A program made the position numbers and the translations under genes. Shown here in pieces: positions 27,849-36,891 of a stretch of DNA of 64,000 nt (its first letter is position 1; every line of letters begins with the position of its first letter). This DNA is from Neorhizobium galegae (GTDB lineage: Bacteria > Pseudomonadota > Alphaproteobacteria > Rhizobiales > Rhizobiaceae): positions 558,001 through 622,000 of the forward strand of contig NZ_JAGIPG010000004.1 in assembly GCF_017877055.1 (NCBI RefSeq), written 5' to 3'. The notes under the pieces were generated by a model, which was not told the origin of the DNA, made no database searches, and saw nothing but the letters and a program-made list of their open reading frames with translations.

Positions 27849-28835
27849 TTACTTTCGATACGACGCGAGCGTCTTGATCATCGCGGTGCCTGGCGCGTCC
27901 TTGACGCTCGCAGCGACCTTATCGAAGATAGGTCCGGTATTCTTCGCGAACTCCGCCTGCTCATCGGAACTAAGCTGGTACACCTCGCCAGTCTTGGCGA
28001 AGTCGATCAGCCCGCTTTTGGCACTTTCGCGCATTGTCGTGGCGGCAGTCTGGATCATCTCGTCGGAAACCTTCCTGATCGCTGCGCGCTGGTTGTCCGG
28101 GAGCTTTTTCCAGACGTCGAGGTTCATGACGATGGTCGTAATGTTTCCCGCCATCTCGGTATTCGTATAGAAGGGCGCTACCTCGTAGAGACGGGCTGAC
28201 ATGGTGATGGACGGCGTCATCAGCGCACAATCGACAACGCCATTCTGCAGCGCCACGTAGAGTTCCGAGGGCGGCAACGGCATTGGTACGGCGCCCATCG
28301 CGGCGACTTGCTGAGCTTGCCAGCGACCGGCGGTACGGATCTTCTTGCCGGCCCAATCGGCCTTAGCCTTCAGGAAGCCCTTCCGGCAGACGAGGCCGCT
28401 CGAATAGGCAGGAGCACCGAACAATGCAGTCACACCATGCTGGTTGAACACCGCGTCCAGGTTGTTCCAGATCGCCTTCATCGCCTCGCCGGTGGACGGA
28501 TTATCCACCGGCAGGCCGTCGATCATCTCGGCATACCCCATTGCCGGGATCGTACCGCTGACAAACGAAGCCACCACCATTCCAGCTGGAACAACACCCA
28601 GCGAAATGCCATCGAGAGCCTCGGGCAGCGGCACGAGAGCGCCATTGGGCACGATGTCGAAAGCGACCGCGCCATTGGTGGCTGCCTTGACCTTCGCGGC
28701 CCAATCTCGCGCAAGGATTGTGAATTGGTCTTTGTCGTTAAATGCGCCAGCGAACTGGAATGTCTCGGCCTGCACGGCGGTTGCCGTAAGAGCCACTATG
28801 GCCAAGCTGGCCAACCTTGTAAGATATGCTTTCAT
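27849..28835 (-). CDS. dctP: TRAP transporter substrate-binding protein (DctP family)
   Basis: A 328-residue periplasmic protein with a signal peptide (LASLAIVALTATAVQA), starting at 28835 with GGAGGAG upstream. The conserved Arg that binds the ligand carboxylate lies in AGKKIRTAGRWQAQ, and ELYVALQNGVVDCALMT is the family's domain-hinge signature. TRAP systems import organic acids, so the cluster probably starts from a carboxylate or a carbonyl compound with an acid group. The protein begins the transporter part of the operon. Confidence 0.93.
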   Translation of the reverse strand: MKAYLTRLASLAIVALTATAVQAETFQFAGAFNDKDQFTILARDWAAKVKAATNGAVAFDIVPNGALVPLPEALDGISLGVVPAGMVVASFVSGTIPAMGYAEMIDGLPVDNPSTGEAMKAIWNNLDAVFNQHGVTALFGAPAYSSGLVCRKGFLKAKADWAGKKIRTAGRWQAQQVAAMGAVPMPLPPSELYVALQNGVVDCALMTPSITMSARLYEVAPFYTNTEMAGNITTIVMNLDVWKKLPDNQRAAIRKVSDEMIQTAATTMRESAKSGLIDFAKTGEVYQLSSDEQAEFAKNTGPIFDKVAASVKDAPGTAMIKTLASYRK

Positions 28836-28886
28836 GGTACTGCTCCTCCCTGATTGGTACCCGTGCATGTTGTTGTTAGTCTCTCG

Positions 28887-29432
28887 TCACCATATCTCGT
28901 CTCTCGGCTCCCGGTCCGTTCCATGGACGATCTGATGGCGCAATTCATGCCCGTCAAGATAGGCGGCCTCGCCCTTGATGAGGCCGTCCTCGAAATGGAC
29001 CCAAACGGTCATCGGCAGGCAGAGCCGCTTGCCGGTGGTCTCGACGCCGAAGAAGACGCCCTTCGGTGCGCTCACGAAATAGCCGTTCCCGATGATGACG
29101 GTATCGGACACAACCCAGCGGCGCACTTCGAAGGCTTGACCCTGGAAGGTCTGCAGCCGTCCGGCGTAGAAGTCTCGAACAGGCTCCCACCCGCGAATGT
29201 TCAGGCCGGTGCCGTACATGATCTGGAACGGGTCGTTTCGTGTCATCGTCGCCATCGTGGCGTCGACATCTCCGCTCCATTCGGCACTGGTGTGGGTCAA
29301 AAGCATGCGCCAGGCATGTTCGGCGCCGGGCCCGCCGGTACTGATGACGTCCCCCGAATAGTCGAACTGCGCTACCCGCTCCGCTACTTGCGGATCCAGG
29401 GCGATGTCCACAAAATCATTGCGTCCCGCCAT
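28887..29432 (-). CDS. SnoaL-like (NTF2-fold) protein
   Basis: A 181-residue protein starting at 29432 (AGGAG nine bases upstream), four bases after the stop of the hydrolase gene. The central part (VDATMATMTRNDPFQIMYGTGL, then GWEPVRDFYAGRLQTF) is typical of polyketide-cyclase-like SnoaL domains. Family members are isomerases, hydrolases or cyclases acting on small ring compounds; many have no known reaction. The location points to a role in ring opening or isomerisation of a pathway intermediate. Confidence 0.8.
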   Translation of the reverse strand: MAGRNDFVDIALDPQVAERVAQFDYSGDVISTGGPGAEHAWRMLLTHTSAEWSGDVDATMATMTRNDPFQIMYGTGLNIRGWEPVRDFYAGRLQTFQGQAFEVRRWVVSDTVIIGNGYFVSAPKGVFFGVETTGKRLCLPMTVWVHFEDGLIKGEAAYLDGHELRHQIVHGTDREPRDEIW

Positions 29433-29436
29433 TTTA

Positions 29437-30120
29437 TCAAACTCCTGGGCCTGCGGCGACGCGCCTGGCAAAGAAGTCGAGCGTACGCTGCCATGCAAGC
29501 GCCGAGGCGGCCTGCGTGTAGCTGCCACGGGCGTCGCAATGGAAGCCGTGGCCGGCATTCTCGTAGACGTAGAATTCGGCGCCCGGCTGCTTTGCCTTCA
29601 CCTCGAGATAGTTTTCAGGTGGAATGCTGGCGTCGTCGGCGCCAAAGTGGAACTGCACCGGGCAACGCGCCTTCTCGCCAGCGAACTTCTGAGCCATTCC
29701 GCCGTAAAAGCAAGTGGCAGCGGAGAAGCCGTCCAGTCGCGTCGCCGTCGCGAAGGCGACCGACCCGCCGAGGCAGAAACCGACGATACCGATCTTGCCG
29801 GCCGAGCCGACCGCCTCGCGCGCGGCCGCCACGTCGAGTAAGCACTTGCCCATGTCGAACTTTGCAATCAGCGCCTTTGCCAGCTCGACGTTCTCCGGCG
29901 TGTAACCGGTTTCGAAATCGCGCTCGAAGCGGTCGAAGATCGCTGGAGCGATAGCGACATAGCCTTCGGCTGCGAACCTGTCGCAGATCGAGCGGATGTG
30001 CGAGTTGACGCCGAAAATCTCTTGCACGACAACGATGCCGCCGCGTGGTTTACCCGTGGGGTTCGCTTCATATCCGCCGAGGGTGTGCCCGTCGGAAGCT
30101 TTCAGTTCGATCTGCGACAT
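29437..30120 (-). CDS. Dienelactone hydrolase family protein
   Basis: A 227-residue alpha/beta hydrolase of the DLH family, starting at 30120 (MSQIELKASDG; GAGGAGG upstream). The triad is Cys in GIVGFCLGGSV, Asp in FGADDASIP and His in NAGHGFHCD. It opens lactones or similar enol esters in the cytoplasm. In this operon it could open a lactone made by the monooxygenase. Confidence 0.92.
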   Translation of the reverse strand: MSQIELKASDGHTLGGYEANPTGKPRGGIVVVQEIFGVNSHIRSICDRFAAEGYVAIAPAIFDRFERDFETGYTPENVELAKALIAKFDMGKCLLDVAAAREAVGSAGKIGIVGFCLGGSVAFATATRLDGFSAATCFYGGMAQKFAGEKARCPVQFHFGADDASIPPENYLEVKAKQPGAEFYVYENAGHGFHCDARGSYTQAASALAWQRTLDFFARRVAAGPGV

Positions 30121-30140
30121 CGTCAGTTCCTCCTCAGTTC

Positions 30141-30854
30141 TCAAAACGCCCGTTGGCCCGAATCGACCGGCAGCACGACACCGGTGATGCTCGGCGCTTG
30201 ATCGGAGCACAGGAACGCAGCCGACATCGCCAGCTCCTGCTCTGTTACCAGCCGCCTCAGCGGGGTCGCCTCCCGCACCTTATCGCTGCCGCCCTGCCGA
30301 GCGCGGAGTTTTGAGCCTTCGCCCTTCATCGGCTGTGCCATATAGCCCGGCGCGATGCAGTTCACCCGGATGCCACGCGCACCGAAGGCGACCGCGTAGG
30401 ACCGTGTCATCGACTCGATGCCCGCCTTCGACGCTTGATAGGCATAGCCCCCAACGACACGGCCCATGAAGGCCGACATGCTGCTCAAGAGCAGAATACT
30501 CGCGCCCTCTGCCAAATGCGCCGACGCCTGATCACACACAAGTGCTGAACCTTTGAGGTTCACGTCGAGTACCTTTCCGACGGCGACGGGGTCAGCAGTG
30601 CCGGGCACGGTTTCCAATAAGATCCCATGCGCAACAACAAGGCTGGTAATGTCGCCAAGTTTGGCAGCTTCCGCGAACATGGAGGCAACGCTTTTCGGAT
30701 CGGTCACATCACAGCGTATGAAGGTTTGACCCTTCGCTACCGGCTGCTCGTCGAGATCGGCCACGACGACAGTCGCGCCACGCTTCTGAAACAATTCCGA
30801 GATCGCGGCGCCGATGGTGCCGGTGCCGCCGGTGATAATGGCAACGCCCTTCAT
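30141..30854 (-). CDS. Short-chain dehydrogenase/reductase
   Basis: A 237-residue SDR starting at 30854 (GGGAGGAAG upstream). Cofactor motif TGGTGTIGAAI, catalytic Ser in LLSSMSAFMG and YxxxK in YAYQASKAG. Asp in VVADLDEQP after the second strand points to NAD(H). It would interconvert an alcohol and a ketone, for instance producing the ketone that the Baeyer-Villiger enzyme attacks. It is the second gene of the operon. Confidence 0.92.
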   Translation of the reverse strand: MKGVAIITGGTGTIGAAISELFQKRGATVVVADLDEQPVAKGQTFIRCDVTDPKSVASMFAEAAKLGDITSLVVAHGILLETVPGTADPVAVGKVLDVNLKGSALVCDQASAHLAEGASILLLSSMSAFMGRVVGGYAYQASKAGIESMTRSYAVAFGARGIRVNCIAPGYMAQPMKGEGSKLRARQGGSDKVREATPLRRLVTEQELAMSAAFLCSDQAPSITGVVLPVDSGQRAF

Positions 30855-30877
30855 TCCTTTACTTCCTCCCTGCCGCT

Positions 30878-31615
30878 TCACAAACCGGCAAACCCAGCCC
30901 GTGCAACCCAGTAATCCCACGCCCGGGCCAACGCCATGTCGCCTAACATCATGGCGCCAGCCTTGTCGATCTCGCCGTCCGTGAGGGGCTTGATTTCGCC
31001 GTGCTGACGCGTTGATAGGATCAACTCCGCATTGTCGCGTAGGCCGATCGAAACACGTATTACCGCCTTGATGTTCGCGGCGGCACACACGCAGCCGTGG
31101 CCTCGCAGCAATGCAACGCGGTTCTGACCGAGCGCCCGGGACAATGAGTGTCCCATCTCCATCGAATCGACCAACATATTAGTATCGCCGAACTCGGCCT
31201 GACTGTCCCAGTAACCGAGCTCCCGCCCAATCACGCTCGACATATGGAACATTGGCCGCAAGGAGATGTCGACCATTGTGAACGGGATGACAGCACGTGC
31301 GTGGTGATGCGTAACTGCGTTAACGTCTGGACGATCCTTGTAGATCGCGCCATGGATGTGCCGCTCGGCATAGGGTCGGCGCGGGTCGTTGCCGACGAGT
31401 TCGCCTTCCAACGTGTACTCAAGGATATCATCTCGTGTTACGTTTGCTGGACTACGCGACCGCGAGATGAAATAGCGGCGAGGATTGATAGGGTTACGCA
31501 CACTGACGTGCCCAAAATCATCGATGATGTCCTCTCGCGCCAATATCCGATTGGCAAGCATCAGCTCAGTCAGCGTATGCTCGATTGAATCTTTTTCATG
31601 CGCGGTGGCCGGCAT
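30878..31615 (-). CDS. Class II aldolase/adducin-family protein
   Basis: A 245-residue protein starting at 31615 with GGGAGGAG upstream. Metal-ligand histidines are in AERHIHGAIY and VTHHHARAV, with a third in LLRGHGCV; GHVSVRNP and ISRSRSPANVT bind the substrate in this family. Members are aldolases or decarboxylases that use a divalent metal. It is the first gene of the eight-gene operon and is divergent from the LysR regulator. Confidence 0.9.
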   Translation of the reverse strand: MPATAHEKDSIEHTLTELMLANRILAREDIIDDFGHVSVRNPINPRRYFISRSRSPANVTRDDILEYTLEGELVGNDPRRPYAERHIHGAIYKDRPDVNAVTHHHARAVIPFTMVDISLRPMFHMSSVIGRELGYWDSQAEFGDTNMLVDSMEMGHSLSRALGQNRVALLRGHGCVCAAANIKAVIRVSIGLRDNAELILSTRQHGEIKPLTDGEIDKAGAMMLGDMALARAWDYWVARAGFAGL

Positions 31616-31710
31616 GGCAACTCCTCCCTTTGTGCAGAGAGAGATTACTTGCCGCGATATAGACATCCTAATATATGTTTCGGCCATCTATATAGTATGG
31701 AGGATATAGA

Positions 31711-32649
31711 ATGCGGTCGCTGGTTTCGCAGCTTTCGATCCACAAGCTGGAGGTGTTTTGTACCGTGATAGAGCTCAACAGCTTTTCGCGAGCCTCCCAG
31801 AAACTGAACATCACACAACCTGTGGTATCAGCACATATCAAAGGATTGACAGACAAGTTCGAAACGCCGCTGATTGTGAAGAATGGCCGCCGCATCGTCC
31901 TCACCGAGGACGGCGAACGTGTACACCGCTGGGCCCGCGAACTGATCAACCGTACCCTCGAATTCGAACGTGAAATGGCAGACAGTCAACGCGGGGTCGT
32001 AGGCCGTGCTTCCATCGGTGCCTCGATGACGATCGGCTCCTATCTTTTACCCGCGCTGGTCAGCGAGTTCCGTCACGCCCATCCGCTTGGCGAGATTTCG
32101 GTTCAAGCGTACAACCCAATGGCTGCCACCGACGCCATACACAGTGGAGTGTGCGACTACTCGTTCACGATTATGGATCCACGTCATGACGTTGAAGGTT
32201 TAGACGTCAAGCGCATCGCCGATGACCAACTGGTCCTCGTAACATCGGAGCGCGTTCCGCACCTCGAGGGCCCACTGACGCCCGACGTAATTTCCGGCCT
32301 TCCTTTCGTCAGTGCGCAAGCAGGGATGCCACGTAGAGAGATTGAGGAGAGTTTGCTTGAGCACTACGGAATCCGCCGACGTAGTATCATCCTGGAATTT
32401 GGCCACGCCGAATCCCTGAAGCAGGCGGTTCAAGCTGGCGCCGGCTACGCGTTTGTTTTCCGATCATCGCTCAGGGACGAACTGACCACCGGGTTGCTTC
32501 GTGAGGTTGCGACACCTGGGATGGAGCTGAAAGTGCCAGTCTATCTAGTTCGCCGTCCCAATAAGAGGATGTCGAGTTTCCAACAGAGGCTTATGGAATT
32601 TTTGTCCGAGAAAATTTCTGCCCAGTTAGAGGGCCGGCCGAGCGGCTGA
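31711..32649 (+). CDS. LysR-family regulator of the catabolic operon
   Basis: A 312-residue LysR regulator: HTH in residues about 10-65 (FSRASQKLNITQPVVSAHIKGL), then the effector-binding domain from about residue 95. GGAGG lies seven bases before the ATG. It lies directly opposite the aldolase gene with 95 bp between start codons; that gap is AT-rich with symmetric ATAT blocks suited to LysR binding. It probably activates the aldolase-to-GMC operon in response to the substrate or an intermediate. Confidence 0.92.
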   Translation: MRSLVSQLSIHKLEVFCTVIELNSFSRASQKLNITQPVVSAHIKGLTDKFETPLIVKNGRRIVLTEDGERVHRWARELINRTLEFEREMADSQRGVVGRASIGASMTIGSYLLPALVSEFRHAHPLGEISVQAYNPMAATDAIHSGVCDYSFTIMDPRHDVEGLDVKRIADDQLVLVTSERVPHLEGPLTPDVISGLPFVSAQAGMPRREIEESLLEHYGIRRRSIILEFGHAESLKQAVQAGAGYAFVFRSSLRDELTTGLLREVATPGMELKVPVYLVRRPNKRMSSFQQRLMEFLSEKISAQLEGRPSG

Positions 32650-32966
32650 TGTCTCTGTCGCTCGGCCAAGGGACATCCTGGACTAGCCGCGCCTTGATGA
32701 TATTGCCTTGAACTGGCCGGACATCCTTGGGACACATGCGATCAACATCACTGCGATAAGAACTGAAGGCGCAGTCATCGTCAGTGGAATGGGGCACGCA
32801 GGAAGACAAGATTCGCAAAATGTTGGCAATGAGGACCGTGCAGGTAGTCGTCACAAATGGTTGAAACGTTGCCTCGCAATTGGCAGCTGTCACTGCGGGA
32901 CTGTGGTCGCTGATGGTAATAGGCCTTACTCAACTGAAAGCGGCATTGGTGAAGCAACTTCTCGGG
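32650..32966. other. Intergenic stretch, no supported gene
   Basis: About 315 bp between the LysR gene and the convergent TauE-like gene. Short frames here lack motifs and ribosome-binding sites. Confidence 0.5.
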
Positions 32967-33737
32967 TTACCGCCAGATAAGCATTGCGATAGCAAGGATC
33001 ATCACAAGCCCGGCGAAACTTGTATTCAAGAGCGAGCGCCGGTGCTGAAGCATATGGACCGCGCTGCAACCACAAAAAGCTCCTGCAGCCCCACCGCCTA
33101 CAAAGACAGCCGCGAGCGGCCAATCGACAAATCCCGACAGGGAGTAGCTCAGGGCTGTGGTAGCGCCGAATGCTACGATCGCGACGAGCGAGGTGGCGAC
33201 AGCGTTGATTGTTGCCATGCCGGTCGCGAAGATGAGGCCGGGCACGATAAGGAAGCCACCACCTATTCCAAAAAATCCTGAAACCGTTCCGGTACCGGCG
33301 CCCACGGCCAGAACCTTGGGCGCATTGCTTGCCACGAAACCAGTAGTCGCAGCGCTAACGGTGTGTCTGCGATAAAACACGTTCAGACTGATAACGATCA
33401 TTAGCCCCGAAAACAAAGCCAACAGATCGGCGCCATCAAGAGCTTTGCCAATCGCCGCACCGACCCAGGCTCCCACCATCCCCGTTGCACTGTAAAGCGC
33501 AGCGTATTTCCATTGTACTGTTCCATGTCGAGCATGAAACAAGAGGCTGATGAAAGCATTGGCAGCTACTGCAACAGCGCTGGTTGCGATCGCTACGTGA
33601 ACGTTGACAACCCCGACCAGATGAACAAGCAACGGTACGGCGAGAATTGAGCCACCACCTCCGAACAGACCCAACGTGAAGCCGACGAGGCACCCAGAAG
33701 CGGCGCCAAGAAAATAATGGAGAACATCTAGCGTCAT
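32967..33737 (-). CDS. TauE/SafE-family sulfite or organosulfur-anion exporter
   Basis: A 256-residue membrane protein with about eight hydrophobic segments and two repeated motifs: GFTLGLFGGGGSILAVPLL near the N-terminus and VSGFFGIGGGFLIVPGL in the second half. Inverted repeats of this sort are diagnostic of the TauE/SafE (DUF81) family. Members export sulfite, sulfoacetate or related anions. No sulfonate catabolism gene is nearby, so the substrate is open. The ATG at 33737 is used, and a TTG six bases earlier is possible. Confidence 0.88.
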   Translation of the reverse strand: MTLDVLHYFLGAASGCLVGFTLGLFGGGGSILAVPLLVHLVGVVNVHVAIATSAVAVAANAFISLLFHARHGTVQWKYAALYSATGMVGAWVGAAIGKALDGADLLALFSGLMIVISLNVFYRRHTVSAATTGFVASNAPKVLAVGAGTGTVSGFFGIGGGFLIVPGLIFATGMATINAVATSLVAIVAFGATTALSYSLSGFVDWPLAAVFVGGGAAGAFCGCSAVHMLQHRRSLLNTSFAGLVMILAIAMLIWR

Positions 33738-33903
33738 TCGCAAAAGCCTGCGGTCAATGAGGTATTCGTGCGTGCTTCACTGCGGCTCGCAGTCAAAAAC
33801 TACAGCAGTGTTGATCGGCTTGAGCAGGCTAGTCCGAAGGCTGTCGAAATGATCATTAGTGCTCGCAATCGAGCGCAACGAGTGCGCAGTGAAATTTGCC
33901 GAT

Positions 33904-34140
33904 CTAGTTTCGACGATCGAAAAAGCCCGCCCGGAGGCCGAGTATCTCTTTCTGGTCAGATAGCAGACTTGCCGGCGTCTTTGTTTTCGCGAGGACTGTA
34001 ACCCGCGATAGGTCGAAAATGTTCACCGTTTTCTTTCTAGATTGCTGCTTTAATGTGTCAAATGATCGACGAATCTCCCCGATAAGGGTGTTCGGTCCGG
34101 CCTGCTCCACAAAGTGGTTCAAAGACAGCGACACGCTCAT
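33904..34140 (-). CDS. Small hypothetical protein, second gene of a coupled pair
   Basis: A 78-residue frame (MSVSLSLNHFVEQAGPNTLI...) whose ATG overlaps the stop of the upstream 58-residue frame as ATGA. Overlap of this type indicates translational coupling, which is the main reason to believe both genes. The protein is basic in its middle (TLKQQSRKKTVN), has no membrane segment or signal peptide and I do not recognise a family. Confidence 0.5.
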   Translation of the reverse strand: MSVSLSLNHFVEQAGPNTLIGEIRRSFDTLKQQSRKKTVNIFDLSRVTVLAKTKTPASLLSDQKEILGLRAGFFDRRN

Positions 34141-34313
34141 CGGTGATAGCGGCAAAAAGCGATATAGCCTGATAACATAAGGGAGCGCCGCACTGCGATG
34201 TCGAGCGGCGTGCCGTCTGTTTTAACAAGGGAAAGAACGGCTTCGGCGGTTAGGGTAAAGAAACCAAGCAACTCATACGCGGCTTGTTCAGAAAGTGTTC
34301 CATGATGTTCCAT
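34137..34313 (-). CDS. Small hypothetical protein, first gene of a coupled pair
   Basis: A 58-residue frame starting at 34313: MEHHGTLSEQAAYELLGFFT, then a stretch predicted helical, ending GYIAFCRYHR. It is separate from any larger gene and its stop overlaps the start of the 78-residue frame by four bases. No clear Shine-Dalgarno sequence is close to the ATG (AGGA lies 13 bases away). I do not recognise the family. It is a candidate for a two-protein system such as toxin-antitoxin, but no motif supports that. Confidence 0.45.
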   Translation of the reverse strand: MEHHGTLSEQAAYELLGFFTLTAEAVLSLVKTDGTPLDIAVRRSLMLSGYIAFCRYHR

Positions 34314-34699
34314 TTACATTAGCAATTCCTAATGTCGGATTGCTTTATTGTTCGTGCTTCGCCTTAAAAGGGTTGGCCGAGGGCTTTCCTGGGCCCTCAA
34401 CTCAGGGCGACTTTCATGCGCGTCGCCACGTGGCCAATCTCCTGTGGGCGAAACTGACCATCACCGCCTCTGCCTCTGGGCGATCCGGTAACCTAGCGTA
34501 CGGCAATCCGCCCTCAGCCCCTGCGCCGAGACGAAATCCAACAGAGTATCTGCGTTGGTTGCGGTCGAACCCGATTTCTCGTGGAAATCAAGCACCGGAT
34601 CAATAATTGCGCAATCCCTCGTCTGAGGATCGCTCACCACATATTGAACCGACGAGTTCTCAGATCGAAGAATGCCGCAACCTCGGGTCTGTTCATCAA
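34314..34699. other. Intergenic stretch, no supported gene
   Basis: About 385 bp upstream of the small-gene pair and downstream of the aminotransferase gene. No motif-bearing frame is seen; it should hold the promoter of the small-gene pair. Confidence 0.45.
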
Positions 34700-36181
34700 T
34701 TAAGCCTCCGCCAGCGCCATCCGAGGAAAGAATATGGCCCGCGACGCATCGAAATCGTAATCTCTTTCGAAATTCGCTGCTTCCTTCGCTAGCTGGATTA
34801 CGGATTGGAGAATGAAGTCTACCTTGTCGTCGGACAGGAGGACGCTGAAGTTTAGCCGCGTAAAACCCGGCTTCTTCATTTCGTCACCGGACAGAATTGC
34901 TTGGCGCAGCACCTCCGATTCACGTTCGTCGATGGACAGAAGCCTTAGAACGTAAGGGCCGGCGCAAGCGCATCCGCCACGAGCCTGGATTCCGAAGCGG
35001 TCGCTAAGCATGCGCGTTATCAATTGCTGGTGGACGTAGCCACCCTTTCCGTCTCTGACCCGGAACGAAAAGATTGGCAGCCGGTTCGAAAGCGCTGGAC
35101 CAAGCAGTTCGAGTTGAGGAATGTCCCTCCAGGCAGACAAGGCCTTCCGCGTCAATTCCTCGTTGCGGACTGCCATGGCTTGGAGGCCTATCGCGTGTTT
35201 TACAATGAAGGCGAGGGCGGACCTGATATCGCCGACAATGTTTGGAGTACCGGCTTCTTCGCGCGCTTCTAGGCTGTCGCTATAATCGTGCGAACCAGAC
35301 GATACGAATTTGACGGTACCGCCTCCGGGCCACGAAGGCTTGGCAATAACCACTGCGTCACGCCGCACGATCAGAATGCCGGACGATCCCGGGCCGCCGA
35401 TGAACTTGTGGGGCGAGATGACGATAGCGTCGATCTTTGCCGTGTCGCCCAGGTCCATTTCGATCGGCAAATAAGGGCCGCCGCCGGCATAATCCCAGAC
35501 GATTTTTGCGCCAGCTTTTTTAGCCTGATCCGTTATCGACTTAACGTCGGTGACAATGCCCGTCACGTTTGAAGCAGCCGAAAAGGCGCAGACGATGAGA
35601 TCCGGATTACCCTCACTCAGGGCATCCTGAAGGAGAATCGGATCAGGGCCTCCGGCAGGTACTTCTGGCACCTCGATTATTTCGGCCCCGCTCTCGCGCC
35701 AGGGCAGAATATTGGAATGATGCTCGTAAGGTCCTATGATGACCCGGACATGCTTGCCGCGGGCGAGAGTTTCCTCTACGCCAAACAACTTGACCAGACG
35801 GTTGATGCCCGCCGTGGCTCCGGAGCCCGTAAAAATCACGGCATGTTGCTTGCCGGCTCCGCAGAACTCGCCGATCTTCGAACGCGCGTCCCGACGCAAG
35901 CGGGTCATGAAGCCACCGCAATAGGACGCCTCCGTATGACTGTTCGCGTAATAAGGCAGGACCTCTTCAAGGACGAACTCCTCGACGTGACGAAGGGCCC
36001 GGCCCGATGCGACATAGTCGGCGTAAACGAGACGTTTGGGGCCATAGGGGCCATCAATCATCGCGGACGAACCGACGAGCCCCTCGCTTAGTCTAGAAAT
36101 AAGATCTGCTTGCGTGAGGCTATGGCGGAAATGATCAAGAGGGGTAACTGCATTTGTCGATTGAGAGGCAAAGGCGGACAT
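34700..36181 (-). CDS. Class V aminotransferase-fold PLP enzyme (cysteine desulfurase-like)
   Basis: A 493-residue PLP enzyme of the class V fold, starting at 36181 (GGAG seven bases upstream). The PLP lysine is in VISPHKFIGGPGSSGIL and the substrate-helix region reads TGSGATAGINRLV. Near the C-terminus ARGGCACAGPY has cysteines where SufS/NifS enzymes carry their active-site Cys, so it could be a desulfurase or selenocysteine lyase-like enzyme. It is longer than SufS (about 410) because of extra N- and C-terminal parts. No iron-sulfur assembly genes are nearby, so amino-acid or thiol catabolism is at least as likely. A divergent Lrp regulator gene begins 95 bp away. Confidence 0.85.
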   Translation of the reverse strand: MSAFASQSTNAVTPLDHFRHSLTQADLISRLSEGLVGSSAMIDGPYGPKRLVYADYVASGRALRHVEEFVLEEVLPYYANSHTEASYCGGFMTRLRRDARSKIGEFCGAGKQHAVIFTGSGATAGINRLVKLFGVEETLARGKHVRVIIGPYEHHSNILPWRESGAEIIEVPEVPAGGPDPILLQDALSEGNPDLIVCAFSAASNVTGIVTDVKSITDQAKKAGAKIVWDYAGGGPYLPIEMDLGDTAKIDAIVISPHKFIGGPGSSGILIVRRDAVVIAKPSWPGGGTVKFVSSGSHDYSDSLEAREEAGTPNIVGDIRSALAFIVKHAIGLQAMAVRNEELTRKALSAWRDIPQLELLGPALSNRLPIFSFRVRDGKGGYVHQQLITRMLSDRFGIQARGGCACAGPYVLRLLSIDERESEVLRQAILSGDEMKKPGFTRLNFSVLLSDDKVDFILQSVIQLAKEAANFERDYDFDASRAIFFPRMALAEA

Positions 36182-36276
36182 AATCGGGCTCCAAATAAGA
36201 TTGACACAGAATCTATTCCGCGCGAGCGTCGAAAACATCACCTGATTTTTACAAAAATTAGCAAAAGTCGGATCAT

Positions 36277-36759
36277 ATGAACGAACGAGCAGAGAAAATC
36301 GATAGCTTCGATCTAAAGATTTTGACATGCCTGCAGAAGAACTCCAACCTGTCACAGCGCGATCTGGCCGAGGCGGTAGGGCTTTCTCAAAATGCTTGCT
36401 GGCGGCGTCTTCAGCGGCTTCATTCGATCGGGATGATCCGAGGAGCGCATAGCGATATTAACCTGAACGCGCTTGGCCTCGATCTCACAGTCTTCGTCAT
36501 GGTTCGTACGCGCCACCATTCAAAAGAATGGGCCGATGATTTCCGCAAACATGTCGAGAGATTGCCGGAAGTGATCGATTTTTATCGTATCGGCGGAGAT
36601 TGGGATTACCTGATCAAGGTGGTGACGAGAGGCATGTCCGGTTACGACACGTTCTACCAGAAGCTAATCACGAATTTCGATTTGGCGACGGTCACGGGTT
36701 TCTTCTCGATGGAAGCGATTATCAACAACCGCGCCGTCGATCTGAATCGAGTTCGATAA
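36277..36759 (+). CDS. Lrp/AsnC-family regulator
   Basis: A 160-residue regulator with an N-terminal HTH (LQKNSNLSQRDLAEAVGLSQNACWRRLQRL) and a C-terminal RAM-type effector domain (VERLPEVIDFYRIGGDWDYLIKVV). Lrp-family proteins sense amino acids. It is divergent from the class V aminotransferase gene, which it probably controls, and the intergenic region is only about 95 bp. Confidence 0.92.
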   Translation: MNERAEKIDSFDLKILTCLQKNSNLSQRDLAEAVGLSQNACWRRLQRLHSIGMIRGAHSDINLNALGLDLTVFVMVRTRHHSKEWADDFRKHVERLPEVIDFYRIGGDWDYLIKVVTRGMSGYDTFYQKLITNFDLATVTGFFSMEAIINNRAVDLNRVR

Positions 36760-36891
36760 TGACGTTCATTCCGTACCTTTTGCGGAACAGTCACTTTCCT
36801 CGAATCCGTATTCAGAAACCTTCGATGGTGCAGCAAATTCTGCTCCGGAAGCGGCCACACAACGAGGCGGCTCTAAAGGAGATCCACTATC

